64,000 bases of DNA from Homalodisca vitripennis (taxonomy: Eukaryota; Arthropoda; Insecta; Hemiptera; Cicadellidae). Below the pieces are notes generated by a model. It saw nothing but the letters and a program-made list of their open reading frames with translations. It had not been told where the DNA came from and ran no database searches. Shown here piece by piece: positions 1-13,997 of this stretch (its first letter is position 1; each line of letters begins with the position of its first letter). Position numbers and translations under genes: made by a program. Location of the stretch: assembly GCF_021130785.1 (NCBI RefSeq), contig NC_060207.1, positions 197,482,001 through 197,546,000 of the forward strand, read 5' to 3'.

Positions 1-2152
1 AGTACTTCAAAGTGTTGATATTTTTCTGGTTTAAGAACCATTTACCTTATAGTATAGTTTAGTTTTGTTTTCACATCGCCGTATATTATATGTTAATTTA
101 TGTTATATTTAGATTTATACATACGTTACAAAGTCTAAAATAATTTAAACAGTAAAGCTGTTCATATTTTAAAACCTATAAATGCAAAAGTATGGGTTTT
201 AAAAGAAAATTATAGAATACATACTAAATACTTTTGAAATGTTATCCTCACACCCACCAACTCCGTTTCTGTTACAAAACGTAACAAATCGTAAATAAGT
301 CAATAAATACTATTAGACTATGGGTCAAAGGTAAAAAGAAACACACGAAAAAAGCGTAGAATTAGCCGTAGTTTGTATTAATCAAATGTTTAGTTTACTA
401 TAATTCTACATATTTATTTCAAAAACACTCTTTATAATAATTACAGGATAATGGCGATACTGCTTTATTCGTAAATTGAATTTCAATAGACAGCATAAGG
501 TAGGGGTACGCCACATAACGTGTCCATTAACAAACTTAGCGGCTGTTATATGCAACATTTAAAATCTCTAGCTACACGCGTTATTACCTCCATTCGTTAG
601 AATTTGGTTGTATTTTATTTGTTTATATTTCTTTTATTCTACGATGTCGTCGTTGTCATTATTGTTACCCATAATACCAATGTCAAGATTTTGTCTAACG
701 CTAAAGTAAACCCCATGGGTTGCATACGCTATAATCGAACTTGAAGTTGCATGTATCTGTATATAAAAGGCAAAACCCTCACTAACTCATAACTAATTCT
801 TCAATTTCCACGTATCTCAGAAAGTATAAATTTGGCACACGTATGCCTCATGACTTAAAGGTAATAAATAAAATATTTTCTCACATATCAAACATTCGTA
901 GATTTTGAAAACGAAAGGAGAACTATATTCCGTTTTCTAAATCCTTACTTTCCAAGAAAGACGAAATTTAAAACTCAGTGTAAGATAATTTATTAAATTG
1001 CGTTAAACACTAAATTATAATTGGAACACTGTGGCTGAGTCACCACATAACAATTTGGGTCACGAAATGATGGTGACGAACGTGATATGAAATGACGCTC
1101 TGCCCGCTAACCAAACCGTGTGTGAGGGTACGAGTGTTGAGGTGGCGGCCAACCACAGACTCACCCGATGTCACACCAACTCCGGCTCTCCGGCGCGGCG
1201 CCACTGTAAACGTTGTTCATCATTGTTTCATTTTGCACTTTAAAACCACATATAGACTTTACTAAATTTACATTTTCTTTCTACTTTTGCATTTATTGCT
1301 GTGAAAGTAGCAATAATTACCTTTCCATATGTTCATGTATCAATCGGAACATTTACTTTTTATAGTTTGAATTGCTCTTTGCAGTTTTTCGTGACACTGT
1401 ACGTTTTTTGAGTACTGTATCAAAGAAGTTGGCAGTATTTCAAATTGAAACTCTAAGATAAATACACTTATAAACAAAATACTAATAGTCTATTCTTCTT
1501 TATTAATTACCCTACAGAGCTTTATTGAAATCCGAGTTGTCCGCCGATCTGATCCGTAGATGGTGACCGAAAGATCCTAGAAATTAGGAACTCAGCACTT
1601 AGTTTCGTATAAAAGGAGGGAGAAACTTTACTTATTTTTTTATGAAAGGGTCCGTTTGAATGCCTAGACTCGTTTGTATGATAACTCTTGATAGATAGGT
1701 CCACTTTTATCTTGATACGAGAAAGAATTCTATCTCGACCTATCCACTTGTGTGGAAAGTTTTTCGTTATATTATGTCAAGGCTTTCAATTCCAGTAAGA
1801 GTCGATAGTCGGTTGTATCTGTTTATAAGTACGTAGGTTGCAGTGGACTTAGTTTACTACTATTCCGGCTGCTTAAAAATATTGTTTCTGTTATTATAAC
1901 GTTTTACGTGTATTTGTGTGTGCTCATTTAAAAATAAAAGGAATTTAAGACACGTAATTCAAAATATGGCGTTGTCTTTGTGGTTTGCTCAGTGTTTGAC
2001 AGAGGTTTACTTGTAATGCACAAATAATCTCTATTGCATGTATGTATTATATCCACTAATTACATTTTTTAATATGAAAATTCCGTTTAAAATCTGAGAT
2101 AATGTAACAGTACGTTTTATATACAGGAAAAAAATATAATTTTAGTATCACA
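1..2152. other. AT-rich non-coding stretch
   Basis: I see no gene here. Two local features stand out. Around 1030-1210 there is a GC-richer patch with many CpG dinucleotides, ending in an alternating GC tract near 1190-1200. At about 1677-1730 there is a phrase (ataactcttgatagataggt) that recurs in diverged form near 36768 and 37060, which marks it as a dispersed repeat. Short open frames in this stretch have no recognisable protein features. Confidence 0.6.
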
Positions 2153-2294
2153 CGTTACATGTGATGCTAATATAGCTATAACAGTGTTATATGTGGACCC
2201 TTCTATAGCTATAGTAAATAATGTTATATGTGGACCCTACTATACCTATAATATACAATGTTATATGTGGACTGTACTATAGGTGCAATATATA
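2153..2294. repeat. 37-bp minisatellite, about four units
   Basis: The phrase tgttatatgtggac begins at 2185, 2222 and 2259, giving an exact 37-bp period. A more diverged unit (gttacatgtgatgctaatat) precedes it from about 2153. Each unit continues with a ctatagctata-like segment. Differences between units are mainly substitutions, so the array arose by tandem duplication and has since drifted. No coding or promoter signal is attached to it. Confidence 0.85.
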
Positions 2295-2354
2295 CAGTTA
2301 GTCATAATTAATGCTTTATATATGGTAAATTTTATTTTGTAATAAAGCAATATT

Positions 2355-2553
2355 TTAGTGGGATATGAAACTCGGCCACTGCTGCTGTTCCTCTGCTTGC
2401 TCAGCCGCAAGTAAAACGACGGACATCAGCAGTAAAGTATCCCAGAATACGATCTCCCGTGCGACCCACCTTCATAATTTAGTGGTAAAATCCACTCTAT
2501 TTCTCACTGAAACCCTGCCCTGTATTGGAAATATTATGAATAACCTCCTCTAA
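2355..2553. other. GC-richer island, possible exon, strand unclear
   Basis: This stretch is visibly less AT-rich than its surroundings. On the plus strand a 62-codon frame opens at 2365, with a Cys-rich start (HCCCSSACSAAS), just after an acceptor-like sequence (aatattttag). On the minus strand a 39-codon open frame covers 2355-2471 and contains a hydrophobic run (WDTLLLMSVVLLAAEQAEE) that resembles a signal peptide. The two readings exclude each other, no convincing splice donor completes either one, and I recognise no family. It could equally be an old GC-rich repeat. Confidence 0.2.
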
Positions 2554-2559
2554 AGTGTT

Positions 2560-5500
2560 GCTCTGTAACATATTTATAGTTTGATCTTACATGCTATCAA
2601 TCACTACGCTAATCAGATATTAGAATTTTACATTGTAACTTACTGATTAGTAGAAGTCATATTTATTGAGAGAAAGCCATCCAGATCTCTTACCTGTAAA
2701 TAAAAATGATTTAATTAATAATTATTACATTTGTTAGTTAGATAACATTTCTTAAATTTTTTTAAGTAATAACTAACAGAAGAACACGAAAAACACAAAC
2801 AATTTCGATTAACATGAGAACTGCTATGATTTGATGATAGTCTTATAATTGAATTTTACTTATCACATATAGAGAAGGATAGAACTGATGCCTTATAAAT
2901 TAGTTTATAATGAAATAAGCAGAAAAATCTGTAGGCGTCATTTACAAGATTTCCTAATTTTGTTATAATTATTGCTATTTTCACTGCTTGTTCTTTGATA
3001 AAATATATACAGGATGTCAAAGTGTATAATTCACATCCTACATATTTTGAAAATGACACATAGAAAACGAAATCCATACTAAGTGAGATGGTTGTTGCGA
3101 GGCTAATAATATCATACAAGAGTAGTATTTGATATAACAATAAATTTATGAATAGTATACTCAATAACCGGGAGGGTTTTTTAGGAACAATTAGCTTGCC
3201 ACATATTAATAATTATTATAATTTCACAAATAAAATGAGTATCTGAAATTTACATTATCATAATTTATATTTATGTAGTTTATTCACAAATATCATATTA
3301 ACATCGTATCCTCAGCTGCGCTTTCGAACTTTTTATATCCTCAAGAATGATAAGCCGTGCATATTACATATGAATATTTTCTGTTTAACGAAAATGTTAA
3401 AATACTCTTAATTGTCTTGTAGTTTAATAATCTAACTGTTTTTCATTCATAACTAAACAAGCATCACTTGTATCGGTTTCGTTTTTATACAAAAAAACTC
3501 ATGGTTCGAACAATTATTTCTGTTAAGATCAGTTTGTATCTGAGTACACAGCTCATATCTCGGCTGCTTTAGACCGTGTACGAGGGGTGCGTGATATTGG
3601 CTGACGTCACACCATTCTCCTCCTATTCCAGATACTTTTGTATGACCTTCTTAATCAGCTAAATACTACCTTATGATGGTAGTACATCGATGGGATAGTG
3701 GGTCTTGGAGGACAGATGGGGTGCTAATGAATGTGTGTATGCATGTACTGTATGAATGTGTGTGTACTTTGAATTGGTATTAAATTCTTAAATAGACCTT
3801 TACTATATCTATTTTTTAATTTTAAATTTATTAGTTTTATTTGACTTAACGAGTAATATTGTATTTGGGTTAATTTTAAGACAGGGACTTCTGGCCCTAC
3901 ATTTTCCATTTTGTGTATTATATATATATATATATACAATTACATAAATTTTATTTGATTTGATGAGTATTTTTTATAATTAAACTTGTAATTCTAATAA
4001 GATTTTTTCTGCTGTAAAGACGTTTTAACGATTTCAGAACATTCAATCGCATATATGTAGTGAGAGTGACTATGTCCGTGTGGTCATAGACTCATATACG
4101 TACATGGATCTTAGGTGAAAATATTGACGTTTCCTAATCCTGCCTCAGGCCGATGCAATTTTTATCAGTATCATCAATTTTTTACTGTATCGACTCTCTC
4201 CTATATTATGTTAGATAATCCTCGAACAGGCCAGTGACTCCTGAGGAAAACCAGGATAAAGCTTAAAAGGTATCGGTCTCCGCTATTAAACAAAACAAAT
4301 ACATGGAATTGAAAAATGAACTTGGAGAAAGTATATTCATTACTTAAATATAAAATATGTAGGTATTTCGACAATATTATTGCTATCTTTGTTTTGGAGC
4401 CTCATTATCGTTAGAATAAAACATATAATGTGAAAACTCATACAAAACTCAGGTTTTATTAAATAAGTAAACATTGTTGTTAAACAGTAATAAAAACTAG
4501 GTCTTGGTAGAATATTATTGTTAAGTTCAAAAACAAAAAATTGTCTTCATTTCATCACTAAGGGTAATTTAATAATGTAAATTCCTGAGAAAATGTCTTT
4601 TTATATATTTTTAATGCGTTAAAATACTTAAACTCTAAAAAATTTTAGAGTTGTATTTCATAACCCCGAGCTGTAAAAGTTATAGTTATAAATAGCATGA
4701 AATATATTCCTGTAAGTATCTTAGTACTCCTTTGAGAATACATAAATTTAGAAGTATCGTTATTTTTCTAAACATATAAATACGTTTTTAATAAAAAAGA
4801 AACACGTAGTTTGTACGTAAGAAAATATCGCGACACGTATAATGAAAGTAAGAAAAATAAAGAATTAAAATTAAAATTTCCTTTGGAATCTATCAGTAAC
4901 GTCTGTTGCATTGCCTATCATAGGGTTCACATATATTATGTATATTTGGCAGCGTGTTAAATAAAACGAATTAAAATAATTATAAAATATGTAAATGGTT
5001 GTTGACTTAGTTATATTGATATTACTAAGTGTTACTTAAAATATTTACCAGGTCACGTTCGCTCTAATTTAATTTTATGATGTATATCCGTAACAGCAAT
5101 GCATGCGGTATGAATGTATTTATATATATTTGGAATCCAAAATACAGTAATAATAACTAACCAATAGATAAAATAAAGTTTTTTTATTATTAAAGTATGT
5201 TCTAATGTTTAACAATGTTTAATAGTACAGTTTTTTCCTTAGTCATTGGCAAAGTTAAATAAAACGTTAACGCATTCGTTAGAAAGTACCTATTACCGAG
5301 GAACGTGTTGTATTGAACTTGTCTTCGGGCACAGATGTAAACAGTTCCAATCTTAATGTGGATCTCTACACGCGAACCATCTGTTACTTTTATTGTCGCT
5401 CGTACGGTCGGACTTTCTCCATCGCTTTCACCAGACTTGCGGACGTACTAAACTGGGCTAAAGTAAGAGTTAAGTAGGAAAACAACGTCATTATAGTATC

Positions 5501-5835
5501 TTTCATACTGCTTTATTTGCATTACTATTTAAAAATAAATTAATTGTTATGTGTTTCTAAGGACGTAATTAAAAAATGATTCCGTCACCTCAACTGTCAA
5601 ACCTTTTTTTAGGTTATTATTTTTTAATTTTTGTTTTTTAGATAGATAGTTTTGAAAAAAACTAATTTATTTAAATATTTTCTTAGTGACAACATATTAA
5701 ATACGGAAAGTTTATTTAAGTTCAAAGGTTAAAATGTATATTTTGGAAAATTGTTTTTGTAACAGTGATCTAACACGCCAAATGGATTTTAAATATAGGA
5801 ATGTATTGTTATTAGTATGCGGATGAGTAACGAAA
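2560..5835. other. AT-rich non-coding stretch with small repeats
   Basis: No gene is visible. An imperfect inverted repeat of about 17 bp per arm lies near 3003-3050 (tatacaggatgt facing acatcctacata); its outer bases resemble the end of the MITE at 44803. A short (TA)n run sits at 3918-3936. At 5348-5381 there is a phrase (caatcttaatgtggatct and following) shared with 8892-8925 and 40816-40850. Confidence 0.5.
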
Positions 5836-5993
5836 ATTCATCTTCTTATATTTCCTAGATATATTCAATCCTCTGTACAAACAAATAAAATTCATCTTCA
5901 TATGTTTCTTAGATATATTCAATCTTGTGTACAAAAAATATAACTTATCTTAATATGTTTCCTAGATATATTAAATCTTCCGTATGAAAAAAT
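5836..5993. repeat. ~54-bp minisatellite, three units
   Basis: Three consecutive diverged units each contain an attcatctt-like start, a ttcctagatatattcaatc core and a tgtacaaa-like end. The core occurs near 5852, 5907 and 5960, giving a spacing of about 53-55 bp. The third unit has the most substitutions. It looks like an old local tandem duplication with no coding content. Confidence 0.8.
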
Positions 5994-7887
5994 TGAATAT
6001 TGTTGTTGTTTAGCGGACAATCAAAATTAGTTCAGCAATTGGTCAATATGTATTTGTTAGATAACTAACTAATTGGACCAACTTAAATATCTTGGTATAG
6101 AGACTAGTTATTTATTTATACCTAGAACATATCTATTAGAATCCTTTCAAGATACCATTGTTCTTGTTTTATTACAGAAATCCGGTTTTTATATTATTGC
6201 TAGTAAATTATGCCTAAAACTTCATAGAATTGCTAAACTCAAAGCTTTTTCTAACTTGCAGTTATTTTCATACAGGTTTTTGAACTATTTTATACCTTCT
6301 TTTCTTAAAATTTGTTGTTCGAAACTAAATATAGAATAATACTATGGCAAAAACTGCCCATAAACGTTTATTTGTGAGGTTTCCAGTGTCGCACACCCTT
6401 AAATAGGTGTACGTTTTAGAACGTCATTTTAAATACGTTATAGTTTATGAGATAATGCAAATTTTTTAAATGTAGGTCATAGCAACATTTTGTGAAAAAG
6501 CTATCTGATTTTAAATTTACCATTGCACAGTTAAGAAGTCTACGTTCGAAATAATTCTGAAACTATACTGAGGTAATGTATATCGCAATTGCATAATTTC
6601 TGGTTTAGACAAAATGAGTAGGGAACTGACAGGAACCAAATCTTTTTATCGAGATTAAAAATTTACTTACCATTATATTATTATTTCTTATTATTCTACA
6701 AATAAAAATAATAGATGGGTAGCAGTCAAATGGACATACAGACGGAAGGCAAAGTCTATTTTCCTATCCCTATGAGTTATAGGCTTTGCTACCACTCAGC
6801 CAATAATGATCCTGTAACAAATGTAATCATACACAAACTGTTTAGTCAATACTATTACAAATATCTTTTTATTGAAGTGTTTAGGATCATACGATTTCGG
6901 TTACAACTACAAAACATATCATAATGCAATTAATTACAAATCATAATAAAATGATCTTGGAAAGGGTAAAACTGACTGGACAGGCGAGAGAAGCTAAGAC
7001 GCATATTCACAGTGGGTTCGCAGTTAACGATATCATTTTTGCGGTGGCATGATGGTAGGCTATTAATGTCTGGAATGCAAGATAGCCGGTGAGTTACACA
7101 CACGCTTAACATGCGAGCACTTACCTTAACAGTTAGCCGTGAAATATTAAACATTTTTGTGAAACAGCTTTTAATGGAGCACATTACTTAAAAACTCTTT
7201 TGTGGCTTACACGTGATAGTTCAAGGAATGACGTACGTGTGTCCTAAGTACAAGTTAAACGGTTAATCCAACGTTACAACTAACTGTAAATATGTGGTGT
7301 TTCGAAAGATTATGCTTATCATTTTATACGATAAAGTCCCAAATCAAATAAGCTGGCTTCCTTGTTTTCTCTGTGTCAGGCCTGAAAATTAACTTACTAG
7401 TTTAGCGCTCGCGAATCAAATTAAACAATGGACTGTAACAATTTTATTTATGTTTGACTACACGTCTCTCTGCGGGATATCTCAAGTACAAACTGACCGA
7501 TAGACTTAAAACTGCATTAAAAATCACTTCAACAAGGACAGTATACGGTGCACTTTATGATTTATGCTGACCCGTAGCGAACATTTTACATTGGTCATAT
7601 AGGTGACCATGATGTTGAGGAAATCGCAGAACAAATATTTTTTTTAAATAAACAGATTATAACTATATGAAAGTTTAACATGTGACATACGTATGTACAG
7701 ACTTGAAATTTTGCATGGAATCTCAACGAAGCTGGTTACAAGGCACGTGGTTTTGGGTATTCTTAGATTGTAAAGTAATGAGCTTGACAAATGTATTTGG
7801 AGTTTTAGGTAGACCCAGTATGTGCAGACCAATAAATTACAGCAACTTTAAGAATTAAAAAAAAACATTTCGCCACGGGTTAGAGTA
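5994..7887. other. AT-rich stretch, no recognised feature
   Basis: Nothing here supports a gene. The 88-codon plus-strand frame at 6073-6339 is rich in Ile, Leu, Phe and Lys, as expected from translating AT-rich DNA, and shows no motif. The segment at 6950-7180 is somewhat GC-richer but has no homology that I can recognise. Confidence 0.5.
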
Positions 7888-8400
7888 TTCAATTGTGCAC
7901 CTGTGACATTTCCCTCCTATACCTTATCTATATTACACTTGCCTTTGTAGTCTGAATGTCTCTGATGTCGGAACAATGCAAAAAGTTAGTTTTAGCACTA
8001 TTGCTTTTGATCTCTTTTGCCGTACGAGGAATTCAGATTCTAGGAATCAAGTTACTGACAACCTCAGATTTCAGACGCTGCACTACGTGGAAGGTGAAAT
8101 GGGTCTGTACGCAGTATTTGAATTTAATAAACCCTTACCAACATTCTTACGTTATGTGTAGAAAACTCAGTAGCACCGCATCTATGGAATCTTTTCTGAA
8201 ACTTCTTAGTACATTCAATTGTGCACCTTATGTGATATTGAGAACTCCTCTCCATCTCCTATAATCTTCATTTTGTTCAATTGTGTCGAAACTATGCAAA
8301 AAGTTAGTTTTTAACTGTCTATTGTACACCTTCAGATGGACGCGGACTCCAGATTTCAGGAGTAAAGTTTGTGACAGAGTCATATTGGTCACTTAGCTGT
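7888..8400. repeat. Two-copy tandem duplication, ~320-bp period
   Basis: The phrase ttcaattgtgcacct occurs at 7888 and again at 8214 (326 bp apart). The phrase atgcaaaaagttagtttt occurs at 7976 and at 8294 (318 bp apart). Further matches follow in the same order: a GGA-CTC/ATTCAGATT-like segment, then an aagtt-tgaca segment. The second copy is shorter and diverged. Overlapping 61-codon and 102-codon open frames fall inside the first copy but are not conserved in the second, which argues against coding. Confidence 0.75.
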
Positions 8401-9885
8401 AATGAATATTTTCAAAGATGGTGATATTTTCTATTATTTTAATATTTATTACAATTAAATAATTTTGACAAGCTCTTATAGTATATTTAGTTTTTAACAA
8501 ATTGCAGTGGTTATGCATTTTTACCATTTTCTTAAGTATTATTCATTAAATTGTGACATTTATTTTTCGAATAAACAAATTTTAGTTACATTAAAACGTA
8601 ATGAAATTAAAAGGAAAAGTGTTATTTTATAACGAATTACAGTTATTATAATACAATTATTAATGTACATCACTGAAATAACACAGTAAACATTATTAAT
8701 ATAAACCATGTTGTTATGCGCAAAATATTAATATTGTATACGTGTGTATTTAACATGTATATGGCACACTTCTATACCAAATGAAACAGAAAAGTAGCAT
8801 AAGAATAACTGTCCCAAATGTAGAAATGTTGAGTATTCTCGGCTGGCAATTCAGTCTCGCTAAACCTCAACGTTGGCGTAGACACGGCGGGCAATCTTAA
8901 TGGGGATCTAGACATGCGATCCCTCAGTCTGCCAGCCCCCCTCCCCCACCTCCATAACTCTAATAGAAAATTAAATGTAAAGTCTCCAAGTAAATTTAGC
9001 CCGCTGTGACATTTAATTCCAGGTGGTTTATAATTCAGCCATGAATACAAATGGGTGCCATTTAATTTACAACGTTCACTGACATGCTTGTTTCGTATGA
9101 AACTGTTTTATCGCATTATTTGTATGTTTCCGCCAAGTGCTTATTTATAACCTGTTATTATAAGTACATAAACATTACACGGTTTTGCAATCAAGATTTT
9201 TATTCTGTTTTTAGCGTTGTTTCTACTGTTTCTCAAGTTTTATTTGGGCACCCAATCAATATTTAACATGTTGGTGTAGAGTTACGTATATAGAAAGGTT
9301 TGTGTTTTGAAGACAAAGCACTTTCCCTTTAAAACTCAATATCATAGAAAAAGGAGTCTCTTCTTATTAGAAAACAAATTATTTCCTTAATATAAAATAC
9401 AATATTGGCCAATAATTATAAATTTGTATTTAATATAATACAATAATTCGACAGTAACAAGTCACGTACTATTATTGTAAAACATGGTATTATGTTTGTT
9501 AGTACTAATCAGTTGTTTTTATTAGATTTTAAAGAAACAACTATTGTTAGATTTAGAACAAAGTTTACAACATTTTATTATTCTTATAAAGGGTACCGAT
9601 TTTGTGGAATTTAACACCCAACTTTATGATTGGCCACCGTTTTGAAACGGGTAAAGATAATATGTTAATATATTTTTCTAAAATGGGTATACAAAAGGTT
9701 AACACAACTGCAAAGTTGCATAACTTTATCTTTACTGGTATAAAAGATATAAATTTTTGGTAAAAATCATATACAGAGAGATAGACGGAAAACTAAAGGT
9801 TTTAGGACATACCTCCATATGAAGTTTTTCGCTAATTTCCATATCTAGAACAAAATACTACAATATTGGAACACCTTTAGTAAAC

Positions 9886-9890
<5 letters not shown>
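8401..9890. other. AT-rich stretch with one GC-rich patch
   Basis: No gene is visible. The patch at 8850-8960 is GC-rich, ends in a C-rich run near 8936-8952, and contains the phrase caatcttaatggggatct (8892-8925), which is shared with two other loci. The rest is simple AT-rich sequence. Confidence 0.5.
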
Positions 9891-9920
<30 letters not shown>

Positions 9921-9946
9921 CCCTATAAGTGGAAGTTAATAACATA

Positions 9947-9978
<32 letters not shown>

Positions 9979-9993
9979 CATAAGTACGTAAGT

Positions 9994-10027
<34 letters not shown>
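9891..10027. repeat. (AT)n microsatellite cluster
   Basis: Three AT dinucleotide runs lie at 9891-9919, about 9945-9978 and about 9996-10027, separated by short unique spacers. All are self-complementary and may vary in length between individuals. Assembly of this segment may be unreliable. Confidence 0.95.
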
Positions 10028-10031
<4 letters not shown>

Positions 10032-12939
10032 TTTGTTAAACTTTATAACCTCTCAAAAATTGAAATTTCAATAACTTCTATCAACATGTCTTCAACATGT
10101 CTATCTCATTGTATTATGAGTGCTCTCTCAAAAGTTATTATGGATTTATTATTATTTTCCATTGTGGGCCGAAATAGTTACTGAAATTGATTCAGATATT
10201 CACTAAAATTTTATAGAATATTGTTTAAATTTTTTTGTAATTGATGGGTACTCTCCGACTTTAGTGCCCAAAAACATTCTCTTGAACCGCAATGCACAAC
10301 TACCCCAATGTTATGGAATCAGGGGATTGGAATATCTTCCAGTGATCATCACTTATTTTCAGGAGTTTTTATTTTCCCGTTTGAAACGGATATGCATAGA
10401 ACTTACCTATTATTTAATAGGAAATCGCGTGTAAAGGAGTGAGTAACGCATGTTTATAAAACATTCAGGCGGAAGCTAAATGCAAGTACATATTTGCGAT
10501 ATAATTTTAGATATAGAGAAGTGCGCTATAGGGGTGCTAATTCCCTATGAACGGTAATCATATTAAACATAAAACCAAAGAGATTGAGCTTATAGGAATA
10601 TAAAAATATAATTTTTTGAAGTATTACTAACTTTTGTTTTAAAATTTTTGGAGATAACTCAAAAAATGTCTTAGTCTATCTGTGTCTAAATAGGTTGATG
10701 TAAGGGCACAATTTAAATTTATATTTAAAAATGTTAATTTAGTAAAAGGCGAAGTGTTTTACTTATCGATATAATTATTGTTTGGTAAACTATTGCATCC
10801 AAGGTTTATAGTAAACAAGAAAATCTTAGGCTATAATTTCCATATAATGGTGAGTGGGATTTCCAACGAGATTAATTACTTTATTTTTGTTATAGAAACA
10901 AACTTGCAATTACACAACAAATTTGTACCCATTTTTGATGTACATAATACTACTACCATAATACAAAAAAAATAATATGAATGTTTCTTAATAAGAGAGA
11001 AGTAGATCACATGATTGATATGCCTATACATGAGGGAAATATAAATATAGAATCTTGTTAATGAGGTAAATAGTTTATAGGACTGGACTATGTCAATTAC
11101 TTGGAGAATCGACGCAAAATGAGATAGAGTTGGTGTCTATATGCTTGATATACTTCTTACAAGCATTGTGTAAGCATTATTTAAATATTTACAAATAAAA
11201 GGTTGGTCATCTTACTTCACTGCCCTTGGCACATTTATCTATTTACAATGTTTTTTAAGCGGAAGTAATTTAATTCTATAAATTAAAAGTATTAACACAA
11301 ATACCTTCCGTGGAACTCCTATACACATAATGATATAAGTGTTATAAAATTATATATATATATATACATTCATATGAATTAATACTTAATAAATATTAGC
11401 CCACAGTGACTGACTCATTGTAGGACTAGACCCAGTGGAGAACATATGGTTTGGAGGTGTGCGTGTGTGTATGTCAGCTGTTTGCTTCAATTATTCCATT
11501 AAGTGCATTGTACAGAGAGGGGTTTCCACGAATTATGCTATTGTGAAGGCCTAATTTTTAGAATTAAATACACTAACCGAAAGGTAGTATGAAATAATAA
11601 TAATAATGCATTTGTGATTATCAAATGCAAAACTTCAAATTAACTTTTGATATTATCAAGAGAATATACAAAGCATAGATTTTAAGACAAAAAAAGTTAT
11701 TAAATCAATTTTTCTTTGCAAGGATACCTCATGTGTAAAATTCTGCTTAGAAATAACTATTTTATAGACGATTCCGTATTACTCTTGCATACTAAATGGA
11801 CTTTAATGTGACAATGTTTTAACAGCTGTTATGTAAATCACTTATGTTACTAAAATGCAACTCAGAAACTGAATATTAAACCACCTTAACACAAACATTG
11901 AAAACGTGACCATAACCAAATCAAAATATTTGTATGATCAGTTGCAATTGTTAGTTTTGTGGAAATAGATATGAAAAATAAAGGTATCCTAGGAAAAGTG
12001 ACAAACTTTTTTGTGTCCTTTGTCTTTTTTGTAACGTTTGGATAAAATCAGTGGTTTATCGGATATTTCATAAAACAAATATTAAATGGCTGCTATCTTT
12101 TTGTTTAGCATAGCATCACAAATATATTCTGAAATCTCTTACATATACATATATAAGAGAAATGATGATAGTGATTGGATTTAACTATATCTGTATGCAA
12201 TTAAATTAAAATATATATGTCAAAAGAAACCATCTTTTTTTTCAAACTATACAAATCTGTATAACTTTTTCTTTAGTAAATATATTGCAAATTTATTTGC
12301 CCATTACAGAAAACGCTCCTTCCTGTAAGAAACACCTTGTAATTTATATACCCAGAGTTCTTTAGATTTAATACACATACTATGTTTATCAATATCATTT
12401 CATTATGCTAAATTACTCGCAATCAGCCAAATTCCAGAAAGAGACAAGCACGGTAGTGGAATCAAGTTGCTTATATAGAATTTAAAATGTACAGGACAGA
12501 TTGTTCTAGAGAAATTGTGAGTACAGAAAGACAAAAATTATATTTCCCACTCTCGAGTGATAGTTTTCGTTAAAGCTCATCCTATAATAAAAAAGATTAA
12601 GTAGAAGGTATTTAATTGTAATTTTAAACAGTTGTTAAAACGCTAACGCATCAAGGTAATGAATTGACTACTAAATTATGTTAAGGATGAAATGATTATG
12701 CGATGGTATATTCCCACTCTAAGGTATCTCTCTGTCTCACTTGCTTCCAACTTGTGTAATCTGGATGCTAATAGCTTTGTGTTACTTGCTCTCTTTTCTT
12801 TCAGCACACATTTATACTACTTCTTCTCGTATTCGCTCTGCAATCATTCAGATCTAATTCGATATTTATGTACTTAATATGATAATTTTTTTAGTGCCAG
12901 AAAATAAATATCACGACTTAAAGACGACTTTCTACAGGA
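10028..12939. other. AT-rich stretch, no gene
   Basis: I see no gene or recognisable element. A short (TA)n run lies at 11350-11364. A small hairpin (tctctta facing taagaga) sits near 12135-12160. Open frames are short and compositionally like the background. Confidence 0.5.
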
Positions 12940-13065
12940 GCCAAGCCTACTACTTATCGCATAAATCACCTGATAATTAACCTACGTAAGCCAGGCCGAG
13001 TCTCCTGTTACAACCGCCTAGATATCCTCTTACACGCCTTTGTCTTGTTACCCTTGACGGTTTAA
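12940..13065 (+). repeat. Dispersed repeat family R1, diverged copy
   Basis: The core ataattaacctacgtaagcc followed by a cctcttacacgccttt segment matches, in the same order, the copies at 16668-16795 and 27160-27295. This copy is the most diverged; its 5' part is only weakly alignable. The orientation is that of the other two copies. Confidence 0.5.
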
Positions 13066-13383
13066 CCCACAGCCCGTAATGACTAATACTGAAACCTACT
13101 CGGATCTCTCATTATGTTCTAAATTATATGCAAGAAACAAAAATAAATAATTTTACTTTAACAGGATAAATTTTCCACAACGTTATTTTACAATAAATGT
13201 GGCTTTTTGTTCGGCAATGTATTCCCAAATAGAGTCCTTACGATGTTTCTATATTCCTTGAGAGTATAAAATATAAAAATGCAAGTTTTTATCGAATTCT
13301 TACAAAGTTTTTTTTTACACCGCTTATGTAAGATATATATATATCAAATAGTGCATGGTTCTCATAAAGAAGATTTTGAATTC

Positions 13384-13997
<614 letters not shown>

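Noticed and set aside
5836..5993. CRISPR-like short array
   Set aside because: Similarity runs through the whole 54-bp unit, so it is an ordinary minisatellite.
6073..6339. 88-codon plus-strand open frame
   Set aside because: It is hydrophobic and biased by AT content, with no recognisable family and no upstream promoter or splice signal.
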